Shown in pieces: positions 8,208 through 16,634 of a stretch of DNA of 64,000 nt. Both the position numbers and the translations under genes were made by a program. How positions within the stretch are numbered: position 1 is the stretch's first letter; each line of letters opens with the position of its first letter. The notes under the pieces are model-generated. The model was given only the letters and a program-made list of their open reading frames with translations. It ran no database searches and was not told the DNA's origin. The DNA comes from Pullulanibacillus sp. KACC 23026 (GTDB lineage: Bacteria; Bacillota; Bacilli; Bacillales; Sporolactobacillaceae): assembly GCF_029094525.1 (NCBI RefSeq), contig NZ_CP119107.1, forward strand, positions 1,922,001 through 1,986,000, read 5' to 3'.

Positions 8208-8780
8208 TTGAGTACATTTGTATATATGGTGAGGCACGGTGAATCGCCAAAGGAAGGAAATGAAAGAACAAGAGGACTAACCGAAAAAGGTTATCACGAT
8301 GCGCAACGTGTGACTGACCTATTGGAAAATGAGAACATTGATGCAGTTGCTTCGAGCCCGTACATCCGTTCAATTTTAACTGTTGGAAAATTAGCAGAGC
8401 AAATAGGGCAAAAGGTTTTAGTTTTTGAGGATTTAAAAGAGAGGATGTTTTCATCTGAAGCCAATCGAGTATCTGATAAGGAATTGGTTTCAATTTTGGA
8501 GAAATCATTCTTAGATTCAAGTTTCTCTTTTGAGGGAGGAGAATCAAATGACGATTGTCAAAAAAGAGCTGTAAAAGTTTTAAAGGAACTATTAGTTGAT
8601 TTTAGAGATAGAAAAGTAGTGATCGGTACTCACGGGGCCGTTATGACATTAATGATGGGATATTTCGATAACACTTATGACTTGAATTTTTTACATAGCA
8701 CGTCAAAACCAGATATTTATAGAATGGAATTTAATGAACAAAACTTATTGAATGTTCAAAGACTATGGGATGAGAAATAA
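8208..8780 (+). CDS. Histidine phosphatase family protein
   Basis: A 190-residue phosphoglycerate-mutase-like enzyme. VRHGES near the N-terminus carries the phospho-accepting His, SSPYIRSILT the second Arg, GGESNDDC an acidic segment, and IGTHGAVMT the second His. It should dephosphorylate a small phosphoester. The frame runs back to ATG 8169, but GGAGG (8195-8199) sits eight bases before TTG 8208, and the family normally begins a few residues before VRHGE, so the TTG is chosen. Confidence 0.85.
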   Translation: MSTFVYMVRHGESPKEGNERTRGLTEKGYHDAQRVTDLLENENIDAVASSPYIRSILTVGKLAEQIGQKVLVFEDLKERMFSSEANRVSDKELVSILEKSFLDSSFSFEGGESNDDCQKRAVKVLKELLVDFRDRKVVIGTHGAVMTLMMGYFDNTYDLNFLHSTSKPDIYRMEFNEQNLLNVQRLWDEK

Positions 8781-8800
8781 ATGGTCCTGAAACAGAAGAG

Positions 8801-9034
8801 GTGGAATGGTTTAATTCTAACAAATTACCTTTATTAATGATTCCAAATAGAAGAAAACAAATTAAAAATTATTATATTGGTCGTGGAACAGGCAGATATA
8901 TGTTTTGGGAATTCAATAATCCAGCAAGCGAAACTGTTGGAGAGAATACGGAAGAGTTACTTTCAAAAGTAAGAATTGAAGGTAAATCAATTAAAGAAAT
9001 ATGGGATTTAATTGAGATTGATGTGTTTTATTGA
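8801..9034 (+). CDS. Hypothetical protein or Nudix C-terminal remnant, 77 aa
   Basis: The frame is open from 8774, overlapping the previous stop, and reads NGPETEEVEWFNSNKLPLLM, which resembles the region after the Nudix box in Nudix hydrolases (E-E-x-x-W-F). It then continues to KSIKEIWDLIEI. No ribosome binding site supports the GTG at 8801. It may be a 5'-truncated relic. I do not recognise a complete domain. Confidence 0.35.
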   Translation: MEWFNSNKLPLLMIPNRRKQIKNYYIGRGTGRYMFWEFNNPASETVGENTEELLSKVRIEGKSIKEIWDLIEIDVFY

Positions 9035-9086
9035 ATCAACGGTTTGTGAAGGTTCTTCAACTAAAGACTGATATAGAAGGTTCAAT

Positions 9087-9773
9087 ATGCTCAAGCATCG
9101 ATTATTAAAAGAAATTAAAGGATGTGTTTTTATCAAAGCTATTATTTTTGATTTTGATGGCACACTTGCCGATACTCTGCCAATTTGCTTTAATGCGTTT
9201 CAGTTTGTATTTAAGGAGTTTGATAACAGAGAAATCACTCCAGAAGAGATTAAAACAATGTTTGGTCCTTCTGAAACTGGAATAATAAGAGAAAATCTAA
9301 TGAATAGTAATTATGATCAAGCCATTGAAATGTATTATCAGAAATATGGTGACTATCATCAAGATCTCGTTACAGAGAACAAGGAAATCAATGATTTACT
9401 TTTATATTTAAAGACTGAAGGCTATAAATTAGCAATTGTTACGGGAAAGGCACGGAGAAGTCTAGAGATTTCTATGGATTGCCTTAATATGAGGGACGTG
9501 TTTGATGTCATTATAACGGGCGATGACGTTGAATTACCTAAACCCAATCCTGAAGGAATAAATAAGGTATTATCCATTTTAAATATAAAAAATAATGAAG
9601 CGGTTTTTCTTGGAGACAGTGATGCAGATATTCAAGCTGGCTTAGGGGCTCAAGTATATACAATCGGAGTTCAGTGGTTACCGAATTATCAATCACTTGA
9701 ATTTAGTGTTAAGCCTAACCAGTTAGTAAAAAGCCCATCCGAGTTCAGAGAATTACTAATTGATATAATTTAA
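9087..9773 (+). CDS. HAD superfamily hydrolase (phosphoglycolate phosphatase-like)
   Basis: A 228-residue subfamily IA phosphatase with motif I FDFDGTLADT, motif II IVTGKARRS, a conserved Lys in LPKPNPEGI, and motif IV LGDSDADIQAG. All catalytic positions are present. The cap region follows motif I, as in phosphoglycolate phosphatases and pyrophosphatases. The first 16 residues before IKAIIFDFDGT are longer than usual, and no good ribosome binding site precedes the ATG at 9087, so the true start may lie further in. It is followed by hairpin repeat R1. Confidence 0.85.
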   Translation: MLKHRLLKEIKGCVFIKAIIFDFDGTLADTLPICFNAFQFVFKEFDNREITPEEIKTMFGPSETGIIRENLMNSNYDQAIEMYYQKYGDYHQDLVTENKEINDLLLYLKTEGYKLAIVTGKARRSLEISMDCLNMRDVFDVIITGDDVELPKPNPEGINKVLSILNIKNNEAVFLGDSDADIQAGLGAQVYTIGVQWLPNYQSLEFSVKPNQLVKSPSEFRELLIDII

Positions 9774-9836
9774 ATTTTCAACTAACAGATGCGTTTGTGG
9801 AATAAGAGTGTTGCCGCCCTTATCTAAAAGGAAGCG

Positions 9837-9926
9837 AGCGTCTCTTCAATAACAATTGGAGAGACGCTTTTAATTTTTCTAACCATATAAAGGAAAATAA
9901 TGCTATGCTAAAAATATGGAATATTA
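9837..9926 (+). repeat. Dispersed repeat R1 with terminator hairpin (type copy)
   Basis: AGCGTCTCT (9837-9845) pairs with AGAGACGCT (9860-9868), followed by TTTAATTTTT, so it should terminate the HAD transcript. About 50 further bases are conserved with the copy at 12007 almost without change, including AAGGAAAATAATGCTATGC. Weaker copies lie at 6095, 23984, 32668, 37114 and 39308. The conservation well beyond the hairpin shows a repeat family, not chance terminators. Confidence 0.8.
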
Positions 9927-9982
9927 AGCAATTTCAATAACGGTCACGGTCAGCATAGTTGTGCGAAATGTTTCTAGTTTAA

Positions 9983-10273
9983 ATGGAGAATGGAGAACAT
10001 TACTCTGGTAAAGGCGCTCAATATGGAAAATGTGCGGTAACAGGTATGGAATTGGGTTTAACGGATTGGCACTGCCATCATAAAACCCCTTATCATCAAT
10101 CCAAAGATGATCGATTTTCAAACCTGATTGTCCTCCATGAATCCGTTCATCGTCTTGTACATCTCAAAGATACTGAAAAGATTAAAGCGCAACTGCATGC
10201 CTTAAAACTAAACAAAAAGCAGTTGGAGAAGGTCAATGACCTTCGAAATCAGTGTCAATACCAAGCGATTTAG
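9983..10273 (+). pseudogene. C-terminal (HNH) fragment of a group II intron reverse transcriptase/maturase
   Basis: 96 codons read GKCAVTGMELGLTDWHCHHK, then DRFSNLIVLHESVHRLVH and NKKQLEKVNDLRNQCQ. This is the En (HNH endonuclease) tail of bacterial group II intron-encoded proteins, with CxxTG, the HCHH pair and the N...H of the second half. The RT and maturase domains are missing: an in-frame TAA (9980-9982) lies immediately before. The intron RNA domain V follows at 10330, confirming the assignment. Confidence 0.8.
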
Positions 10274-10329
10274 GAATGAAGAAAAGCATTTTGTTTCATT
10301 AACATAGAATTGAATGAATCGGTTTAGTT

Positions 10330-10420
10330 GGAACGCCGTATGCGGTGAAAGTCGCATGTACGGTGTGAACGAGGGGAAAAGGGAGCGATAATTTCAAACC
10401 CTTACCTATTCGTATCAAGA
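10330..10420 (+). mobile_element. Group II intron 3' end, domains V and VI
   Basis: GCCGTATGCG-GTGAAAGT-CGCATGTACGGT has the stem and tetraloop-like GAAA layout of group II intron domain V. The next stretch, AGGGGAAAAGGG paired with CCCTTACC, fits domain VI. The 5' part of the intron is absent, so the element cannot splice. The exact 3' exon boundary is not determined. Confidence 0.75.
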
Positions 10421-10468
10421 AGGTTTCACGAGAAATTTTCGCAATAAATGACTATAATAAGTGTTTAC

Positions 10469-11263
10469 TTATGATATTAGGAAATTAGGAATTGATTTAT
10501 TCGAATCTTTACGTATATAAAAATTAATTTCAAAGACCTTTGGTTCAATATCATTGGCTGTTTCAAATCCATTGTCTAGGGAACTTTCAGGAAGAAACGC
10601 AATTCCTTTTTGGGCAGAAACCATTGTTAAAATTATGTCAAAAGAATCTATCTCAATCACTTGTGAATTCAATAAGGATTTATCCTGTATATATTGAAGA
10701 GTGTGTTGTCTAAAGGGACATTTTTGGTCTCTACTCACAAAAAAGGTTTCTGTTTGTAAATCTACTTTTTTCTTGTTAATGGATTTTAACAAAATGAGAT
10801 TTTCTTTAATATGATGAATTTTTTTAAAGGTGGTATCATTTAAAAAACGATTAGTGATAACCATATCAACTTCATTATTTTTAAGTAATTTTTTCAGCGT
10901 CAAATTTGATTCAACAAATAAAGAACACATTGATTCGTTTTCGGCGAACCTTTTTTCCAAATATATTTTAGCTATTGATTGAGTGGTTCCAATATTGTAT
11001 ATCTCTATTTCGGACCGAACTGTTCCTTTCATTTCTTCAATTAAGCTCATTATTTTATTTGCATAATTTTGTACTATTTCTCCTGCCGATAATATTTCCA
11101 CGCCTCTATTAGTACGATCGAATAGTGGCACGCCCAGTTCTCCTTCTAACTTTTTTACTCTCTCTGAAACATTCGGTTGGACATATCCAAGTTCTTCAGC
11201 AGCTTTAGTTATTGAATTGGATTCTGCTACTTTCAGAAAAATTAACAAATCGTTTATCTCCAC
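10469..11263 (-). CDS. LysR family transcriptional regulator
   Basis: A 265-residue LysR protein: the N-terminal helix-turn-helix is NSITKAAEELGYVQPNVSER, followed by LGVPLFDRTNRGVEILSAG and a shortened periplasmic-binding-type effector domain. It is divergent from a DUF4865 gene (11369), the classic arrangement in which the regulator controls its neighbour. The frame runs to an ATG at 11284, but the GTG at 11263 has GGGGTGG upstream, and a palindrome (11279-11295) overlaps the extra codons, so 11263 is preferred. It shares its helix-turn-helix style (ITKAA-x-x-LGYVQ-x-NV) with the LysR gene at 27490. Confidence 0.88.
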   Translation of the reverse strand: MEINDLLIFLKVAESNSITKAAEELGYVQPNVSERVKKLEGELGVPLFDRTNRGVEILSAGEIVQNYANKIMSLIEEMKGTVRSEIEIYNIGTTQSIAKIYLEKRFAENESMCSLFVESNLTLKKLLKNNEVDMVITNRFLNDTTFKKIHHIKENLILLKSINKKKVDLQTETFFVSRDQKCPFRQHTLQYIQDKSLLNSQVIEIDSFDIILTMVSAQKGIAFLPESSLDNGFETANDIEPKVFEINFYIRKDSNKSIPNFLIS

Positions 11264-11278
11264 ATTACCACCCCTTGA

Positions 11279-11335
11279 TATCATTTTTAATGATAACCAA
11301 TATAATTTATAACTTTTTTACTTTATAAAAGTAAA
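11279..11335. promoter_or_regulatory. Divergent promoter region with two palindromes
   Basis: TATCATT-TTT-AATGATA (11279-11295) and TTTACTTT-ATA-AAAGTAAA (11317-11335) lie between the divergent LysR and DUF4865 genes. Both are perfect dyads in AT-rich DNA. One may be the LysR operator; the binding itself is inferred from position only. Confidence 0.45.
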
Positions 11336-11368
11336 GAAATATACTCAAAACATAAGGGAGTGATAAAG

Positions 11369-11920
11369 ATGATAGGTATGCAATATAAAATTACTTTACC
11401 TAGCGATTATAATATGGATATCATTAGGAATAGGGTAAAAGAGAATGGTTTTAAAACGGATGGATTTAGAGGATTAAACTTTAAAATGTACATCATCACT
11501 GAAAAAGGGAAAAACGGAAACCTTCATAATTCGTATGCTCCTCTGTATCTTTGGAACGATTCTAATGGAATGAACCGTTTTATTTTTGAGGGATCTTTCA
11601 ATAATATTTTGGAGTCATTTGGTTGGCAAAAAATCAACATTGGGATTCCTTTAACTGTTGAAATGAAAAAGGAACTACTTCTTAGGAGCGATTTTTTATT
11701 GGAAATATCGGGTTCAATTAACGAAACCAACACGTTGAGCAATCTAATGTTTGACCCAATGGGAGTAGATGAACAAACTGCTCTAGGAAAAGTTTTAATC
11801 TATGACCCAGACAAATGGGGATATAGTCAATTTTACTTGTTTGAAAGTAGACCAATGTTAAATGACAAATTGCAAGGTGCAACCATCTATGAAATTTTAC
11901 ATATTTCTAAAGGTAATTGA
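11369..11920 (+). CDS. DUF4865 family protein
   Basis: A 183-residue soluble protein beginning MQYKITLPSDYNMDIIRNRV, with NSYAPLYLWNDSNGMNRFI and YDPDKWGYSQFYLFESRP. These match what I recall of DUF4865, a family of unknown function related to stress-responsive alpha/beta barrel monooxygenase-like proteins and often sited next to a LysR regulator, as here. The frame opens with GTG at 11360, but AAGGGAG (11354-11360) sits eight bases before the ATG at 11369. It is followed by repeat R1. Confidence 0.75.
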   Translation: MIGMQYKITLPSDYNMDIIRNRVKENGFKTDGFRGLNFKMYIITEKGKNGNLHNSYAPLYLWNDSNGMNRFIFEGSFNNILESFGWQKINIGIPLTVEMKKELLLRSDFLLEISGSINETNTLSNLMFDPMGVDEQTALGKVLIYDPDKWGYSQFYLFESRPMLNDKLQGATIYEILHISKGN

Positions 11921-12006
11921 TTATATCTAAGTTTTGAATTTAGTTGTTAGTATCAAAATTAACTATTGGCAAAAAGTTTGTGAATAAGTGTACTTAACTA
12001 TCGAAT

Positions 12007-12092
12007 AGCGTCTCTTCAATAACAATTGGAGAGGCGCTTTTAATTTTTCTAACCATATAAAGGAAAATAATGCTATGCTAAAAATATAGATT
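12007..12092 (+). repeat. Dispersed repeat R1 with terminator hairpin (second near-identical copy)
   Basis: The first 80 or so bases match the copy at 9837 except for an A-to-G change in the right arm (GAGGCGCT) that keeps a G-U pair. It serves as terminator for the DUF4865 gene and lies directly upstream of a Nudix gene. Confidence 0.8.
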
Positions 12093-12160
12093 ATTATGCC
12101 AACTCACTAACCGTTAGATAGTTCAACAAGATATAATTTGTTTTAAAGGGGGAAACGGCA

Positions 12161-12625
12161 ATGAATATTAGAAATTCAGCAAAAGCAATTTTAATAAGAG
12201 GAGATAAGATTTTACTAACAAAAAATAAAGATAATGAGGGTGACTTTTATCTATTCCCTGGTGGAGGACAAGAACACGGTGAAACCATTAATAATACCTT
12301 AATACGGGAGTGTATTGAAGAAACAGGGCATGAAATAAAAGTTGGAAATCTACTTCATATTCGGGAGTATATAGGGAAAAACCACGAGCATTCATCATTT
12401 GATTTTAATGTTCATCAGGTTGAGTATTATTTTGGTTGTACGATTGTTGGTGACATAAGTAATAATCAAAAGCCTACTAATCCTGATACCGACCAAGTAG
12501 GAATTGAGTGGATAACAATTAGGGATATAATGAAATATAGAATTTATCCAAAAAAGTTAAGGCAATACATAATAAAATATTTTAATGGTGACAAAGCTCC
12601 TGTTTACTTAGGAGATATAAATTAG
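12161..12625 (+). CDS. Nudix hydrolase
   Basis: A 154-residue protein with the Nudix box in FPGGGQEHGETINNTL then RECIEETGHEI, the expected G-x5-E-x7-RE-x2-EE-x-G-U pattern. The N-terminal KAILIRGDKILLTKNKDNEG is the usual first beta hairpin. The substrate is probably a nucleoside diphosphate derivative but is not predictable. AAAGGGGG precedes the ATG. It stands alone. Confidence 0.88.
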   Translation: MNIRNSAKAILIRGDKILLTKNKDNEGDFYLFPGGGQEHGETINNTLIRECIEETGHEIKVGNLLHIREYIGKNHEHSSFDFNVHQVEYYFGCTIVGDISNNQKPTNPDTDQVGIEWITIRDIMKYRIYPKKLRQYIIKYFNGDKAPVYLGDIN

Positions 12626-12752
12626 GTCTTGTTGAACTAATGGGAGCAATAGTTGAAGATCACGATGAATCTCCGGCTTTTTTTCTTTTCCCTAACGTTT
12701 GGATGCTCGTGGAACTAAACCTAGAGTTCTAGTTTAAGAGGAGTGATTTATA

Positions 12753-13235
12753 ATGGATTTTATAATTCGTAAAATGCGAAGCGAAGATACAGAACAAGTT
12801 CAAGATGTGGCGAAGACAACTTGGAACGCTACCTATGAAGGGATAATTCCTTTAAATGTCCAAGAGAATTTCTTGAATTCAGCTTACAATGATGAAATGA
12901 TGAAACGGCGTTTGGAAAAGTCTAATCTGTTCGTCGCAGTACATGAAGAAAAGGTTGTTGGTTTTGCAAATTTTTCCCCAGTAAACGAAGGAAAAGCTGA
13001 ATTAGGTGCCATTTATATTTATCCAGAATTCCAAGGTATGGGAATTGGCTCAGCGTTATTACAAAAGGGAATTAATCATTTAAAAGATATCAAAGAAATT
13101 TATATAAATGTGGAAAAGGAAAATAAAATAGGGAAGACCTTTTATGAAGCAAAAGGTTTTCAAATGGTTGAAGAGTTTGATGATGACTTTGATGGACACA
13201 TTTTAAAAACCATTAGAATGGTTTTAGAAATCTAA
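12753..13235 (+). CDS. GNAT family N-acetyltransferase
   Basis: A 160-residue enzyme. Motif A reads LGAIYIYPEFQGMGIGSALL, with Q-G-M-G-I-G as the CoA-binding loop; motif B is NKIGKTFYEAKGF. It fits the broad class that acetylates small amines or peptides, related in layout to spermidine/phosphinothricin-type acetyltransferases; the substrate is uncertain. AGAGGAGTGA precedes the ATG. It is an isolated gene. Confidence 0.88.
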   Translation: MDFIIRKMRSEDTEQVQDVAKTTWNATYEGIIPLNVQENFLNSAYNDEMMKRRLEKSNLFVAVHEEKVVGFANFSPVNEGKAELGAIYIYPEFQGMGIGSALLQKGINHLKDIKEIYINVEKENKIGKTFYEAKGFQMVEEFDDDFDGHILKTIRMVLEI

Positions 13236-13368
13236 GCAGTTCTATTTTTGTTAACTGTAGAGTGAGACTTCAAGATTTTTTCTTGTTGAAGATCAATTGA
13301 ATGGTTGCCGTGTTATTTCTTTTTGCACTAACGGTCTGGAAGGTGAAAGAAGAGAGGTAGGGAATTAA

Positions 13369-14004
13369 ATGACTGTGTTAGGTATTTTAGGAATGACACA
13401 CGATGAGGAACTTCAAAAAAAGTTTGATTTTACATTAAGCTTTCTGAAGGAATTAATATTAGAATTTAACCCAGATGTTATTTGTGGTGAAGTTCACCCT
13501 AAAAGTTAGGGGTTATATTTAAAGACTGGTGAACCATATGGCTTTTTGGGAGAAACTCAGCCCGAATATCCGAAATTAATTTTTCCTTTGTGTGAGGAAA
13601 ACGATATAAATTTTGTTCCAATAAATTGGTTTGAAGAAGACATTTTCGAAGAGGAGCCTTTTGATAAGTTTGATTATAATACTAAGATGCAACTTGAAGA
13701 GAGATTAGATATGTGGAAAGACAAGCAACTTTCTAAATGGAATCAGAGCGATATTCCTCTAAACTCTTTAGAGTATGATGACATAACAAAAGAGATGTAC
13801 AGCTGGTTGCATAGTATAAATCCTGAAGTTCAGAATATCGTTTGGAGCACAAGGCACTATATTATGGTTGCCAGAGTTAAAAATGCTATTAAAAGGTATC
13901 CGAATAAAAGAATTCTATGTATTCACGGAGCTGACCATAATTATTGGTATTATCAATCCCTCAAGAATGAAGAAAGTATTAAGTTGATTTATCCATTGAG
14001 ATAA
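13369..14004 (+). pseudogene. Hypothetical protein interrupted by an in-frame TAG
   Basis: The frame from ATG 13369 reads MTVLGILGMTHDEELQKKFD and continues through CGEVHPKS to TAG at 13507-13509, then resumes in the same frame with YLKTGEPYGFLGETQPEYP and runs to 14004. Because frame and sense continue across the stop, a single base change (for instance TGG to TAG) is likely. The end, NKRILCIHGADHNYWY, resembles the GA(D/N)H motif of TraB-like proteins, a weak similarity only. A sequencing error is the alternative explanation. Confidence 0.6.
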
Positions 14005-14097
14005 GGAAGGATTTCTTCTTCAAGTAACGGAAGCTTTAGTTCAATAAGCGTACGTTGATCTTATCCAAGAAACAGGCCAGTTTGGGAGGGGATTAGT

Positions 14098-14505
14098 TTG
14101 ATCGATGGTTATGCAACATCTAAGGATATGTCAAACTTCTTAGACAAGCACAGCATTGTAAAAAGGGAGACTCCTTGGTTTTTTATCTCCCCCATTGCGA
14201 TAGGGACACATTTAGGGAATATGGATCAAACGGATTCTGAACTGTATCAAACCTCTATTGAGTATGGATTGAAAAACGGCATAAATTTTATCGATACCGC
14301 GATTAACTATCGAAGAATGCGTTCTGAACGAGATATAGGTCTAGTTCTTTCGCGTTTAATAAATGAAGAGCTTCTAAGGCGCAGCGAATTTGTCGTTTCC
14401 ACGAAGGCTGGAATTATTCCTGGGGATATAGAGGCAGGACTTGTACCTAAAGATTATCTGCAAAAAATACTGCTTGATCAAGGCATTTTACAGGAATCTG
14501 ATTAG
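14098..14505 (+). pseudogene. Aldo/keto reductase, truncated after about 135 residues
   Basis: Starting at TTG with GGGAGGGG upstream, it reads FISPIAIGTHLGNMDQTDSE, then NGINFIDTAINYRRMRSERD, the NADPH-dependent aldo/keto reductase pattern in which the D-T-A-x-N-Y segment carries the catalytic Asp and Tyr. Translation ends after DYLQKILLDQGILQESD, where intact members continue for 150-200 residues with the catalytic Lys/His strands. The downstream DNA does not continue the protein, so the 3' part has been lost. Confidence 0.75.
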
Positions 14506-14580
14506 GCTGCTTTAGTTGAAAAGGGAATCGGACGAATATGTTAACATCCTTTTGGCAAATTATTTATTATGATTTTTAAT

Positions 14581-14849
14581 TTACAGTAAATGTTGAAGAA
14601 TAAAACTGAGCATTTCCTGAAGTAACCTCAATTCGATATTATAACCAGAATTTTTTGATGAAAACGTATATGAATCTTTGTATGGCCATTTTTTAATGAA
14701 TGTTGGTTCATCAGAAATGTCTACCCAATTTCTCGATTTGTCAAATCTTTGAAGCTGAAAAGCTATCTCTCCCATCATATCCATTGGTGCATTGATTTCA
14801 AACGGGTATGTATCTGCTTTATTGCCAGATATTCTAGCTAATGACACGG
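14581..14849 (-). pseudogene. 3' half of a lipoprotein gene split by the IS21 element
   Basis: Read on the minus strand, this half encodes SLARISGNKADTYPFEINAP and ends at TAA 14581-14583. It begins exactly at the target-site copy CACGG (14845-14849). If the IS element and one copy of the 5-bp repeat are removed, the frame joins the 5' half at 17438 without a shift (GVTV followed by SLAR). The domain is not recognised. Confidence 0.8.
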
Positions 14850-14929
14850 TGTAACTGCTAAACTAAAATAGACAGTTTCCGCTAGATAAAAATGAACACT
14901 TTTATCCATATGGGCTTAGGGGTTTTGGC

Positions 14930-14971
14930 ATTGAAAGGGTTGCCGCCCCGAGGGGCGGCAACCCTTTCAAT
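14930..14971. repeat. Perfect 20-bp inverted repeat inside the IS21 left end
   Basis: Bases 14930-14949 are the exact reverse complement of 14952-14971, separated by GA. The arms are GC-rich (GGGTTGCCGCCCC). It lies between the left terminus and istA. No T-run follows, so it is not a standard terminator. It may insulate istA from outside transcription or act as a structured leader. Confidence 0.75.
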
Positions 14972-15065
14972 ACTCGCTCGTCCGTCCCACCCATTATTAA
15001 AATTTTTCCCACAAACTTGTAGAATTTGATAGGTTATCAAACTATTAAGTGGAGGGAATTGAAAG

Positions 15066-16634
15066 GTGGAAAAATGGAAAGTGTATATGGAGATTTATCA
15101 ATTAAAACAACAAGGATTTAAGGTGAGGAGGATTGCAAGAAAATTAGGGATTTCTAGAACGACCGTGTATAAATATCTTGAGCTGTCACCAGAGGAAATG
15201 AGTGCATGGATGGCGTCAACGAAAACGCGGTATAAAAAATTGGATCCGTATGAAATGCTTATTCAGACATGGCTAAGCGAACACGCTGATCTCTCCGCTT
15301 CACAGATTCACGATTGGTTACGGGAAAAGTATCCAGATCTAAAGGTTGGTGAGAGTACGGTACGTGGTTACGTTAAAGAATTACGTGAGAAATATGGTAT
15401 TCCTAAAGTCGAAGAAAAGCGTGCCTATGAGGCTATTCCAGACCCACCAATGGGAAAACAGGCGCAGGTGGACTTTGGCCAAACCATACAAAAGACATTG
15501 GAAGGAAAAGAGATTAGGTTATATTTCATTAGCTTTGTAATGTCACATTCTCGTTTTAAGTACGCCGAGTGGCTAGACAGACCATTCACAACCAAAGATG
15601 TTATTCGAACGCATGAGAACGCCTTTCGGTTTTACGGAGGGATTCCTCATGAACTGGTTTATGATCAGGATTCTCTCATGGTAGTCAGTGAGAATTCAGG
15701 TGACTTAATTCTTACGGGTGAATTTCAAGCCTACCGTGAAGAAAGAAAATTAGTCCTCCACGTCTGTCGAAAAGCGGATCCTGAAAGTAAAGGTCGAATC
15801 GAGAATGTGGTTGGGTTTATAAAGAAAAATTTCGCTAAAAACCGTGTATTTGGTGGGATCGATCAGTGGAATGAGCAGTGTATTGCCTGGCTAGAAAGAA
15901 CGGGGAATGGTAAGGTTCACAATACAACAAAAAAAAGACCAGTCGAAGTGTTTGCCCTAGAAAAACAACACTTACGACTCGTCACTAAAGAAATTGTACT
16001 TTCAAACGTTGACTCAAGTATAACAAGAACTGTTCGTAAGGACAACACGATTCTTTACCTATCCAATCGCTATTCTGTTCCTCTCGGAACCTATAAGAAA
16101 GATAAAGACGTTTTTATCGAAGTGTCAGATGAGAACCATCTTCTTGTTCGAGAGGAAAAGAAAGGGCCAGTGATTGCGGACCATATTATTTCTCAAGAAA
16201 AGGGCGGATTGATCCAAGACCGCCAACATAAAAGAGACCGAACCAAAGGTATTCCTGCTTACATCACGAGTGTTTCTAAGCAATTTGAGGACGCTGAGCT
16301 CGCCTATGAATTTCTAACTGAAGTCCAGCGCAGATACCCTCGCTATATCCGTGACCAGCTTCAACTTATATCAAAGGTTCTTAAAAGTGATTCAGAATTT
16401 GCGAGCGAGGCTTTAAAGGCGTGTTTGGATAGAGGACTGTACAGTGCAACTGAATTTAGCGACATCCACCAATATGTTAAACGCCAGCGGCAAGTGGACC
16501 GTTCACCCGGTGAGCAGAAAAAAGACCCAATTAAACCATTGGAAGCAGCTGATCAATCCATACTGTCAACGAAACCAAAGATTCGAGATATGAACGACTA
16601 TTTGGCAGTTTTACAAGGAGGTTTAACTAATTGA
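15066..16634 (+). CDS. istA: IS21 family transposase IstA
   Basis: A 522-residue DDE transposase. The N-terminal helix-turn-helix is FKVRRIARKLGISRTTVYKY; the catalytic core shows the first Asp in AQVDFGQ, the second in LVYDQDSLMV, and the Glu in KGRIENVVGFIKKNF. A beta-barrel-like C-terminal domain (RYSVPLGTY) follows. It cuts and joins the IS ends together with IstB. The GTG start has GGAGGG eight bases upstream. Its stop overlaps the istB start by four bases (TTGA), so the two are coupled. The length is normal for the family. Confidence 0.95.
   Translation: MEKWKVYMEIYQLKQQGFKVRRIARKLGISRTTVYKYLELSPEEMSAWMASTKTRYKKLDPYEMLIQTWLSEHADLSASQIHDWLREKYPDLKVGESTVRGYVKELREKYGIPKVEEKRAYEAIPDPPMGKQAQVDFGQTIQKTLEGKEIRLYFISFVMSHSRFKYAEWLDRPFTTKDVIRTHENAFRFYGGIPHELVYDQDSLMVVSENSGDLILTGEFQAYREERKLVLHVCRKADPESKGRIENVVGFIKKNFAKNRVFGGIDQWNEQCIAWLERTGNGKVHNTTKKRPVEVFALEKQHLRLVTKEIVLSNVDSSITRTVRKDNTILYLSNRYSVPLGTYKKDKDVFIEVSDENHLLVREEKKGPVIADHIISQEKGGLIQDRQHKRDRTKGIPAYITSVSKQFEDAELAYEFLTEVQRRYPRYIRDQLQLISKVLKSDSEFASEALKACLDRGLYSATEFSDIHQYVKRQRQVDRSPGEQKKDPIKPLEAADQSILSTKPKIRDMNDYLAVLQGGLTN

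Noticed and set aside
8158-8547. 129-codon minus-strand ORF over the histidine phosphatase gene
   Set aside because: It is antisense to a gene with clear catalytic motifs and has no family features.
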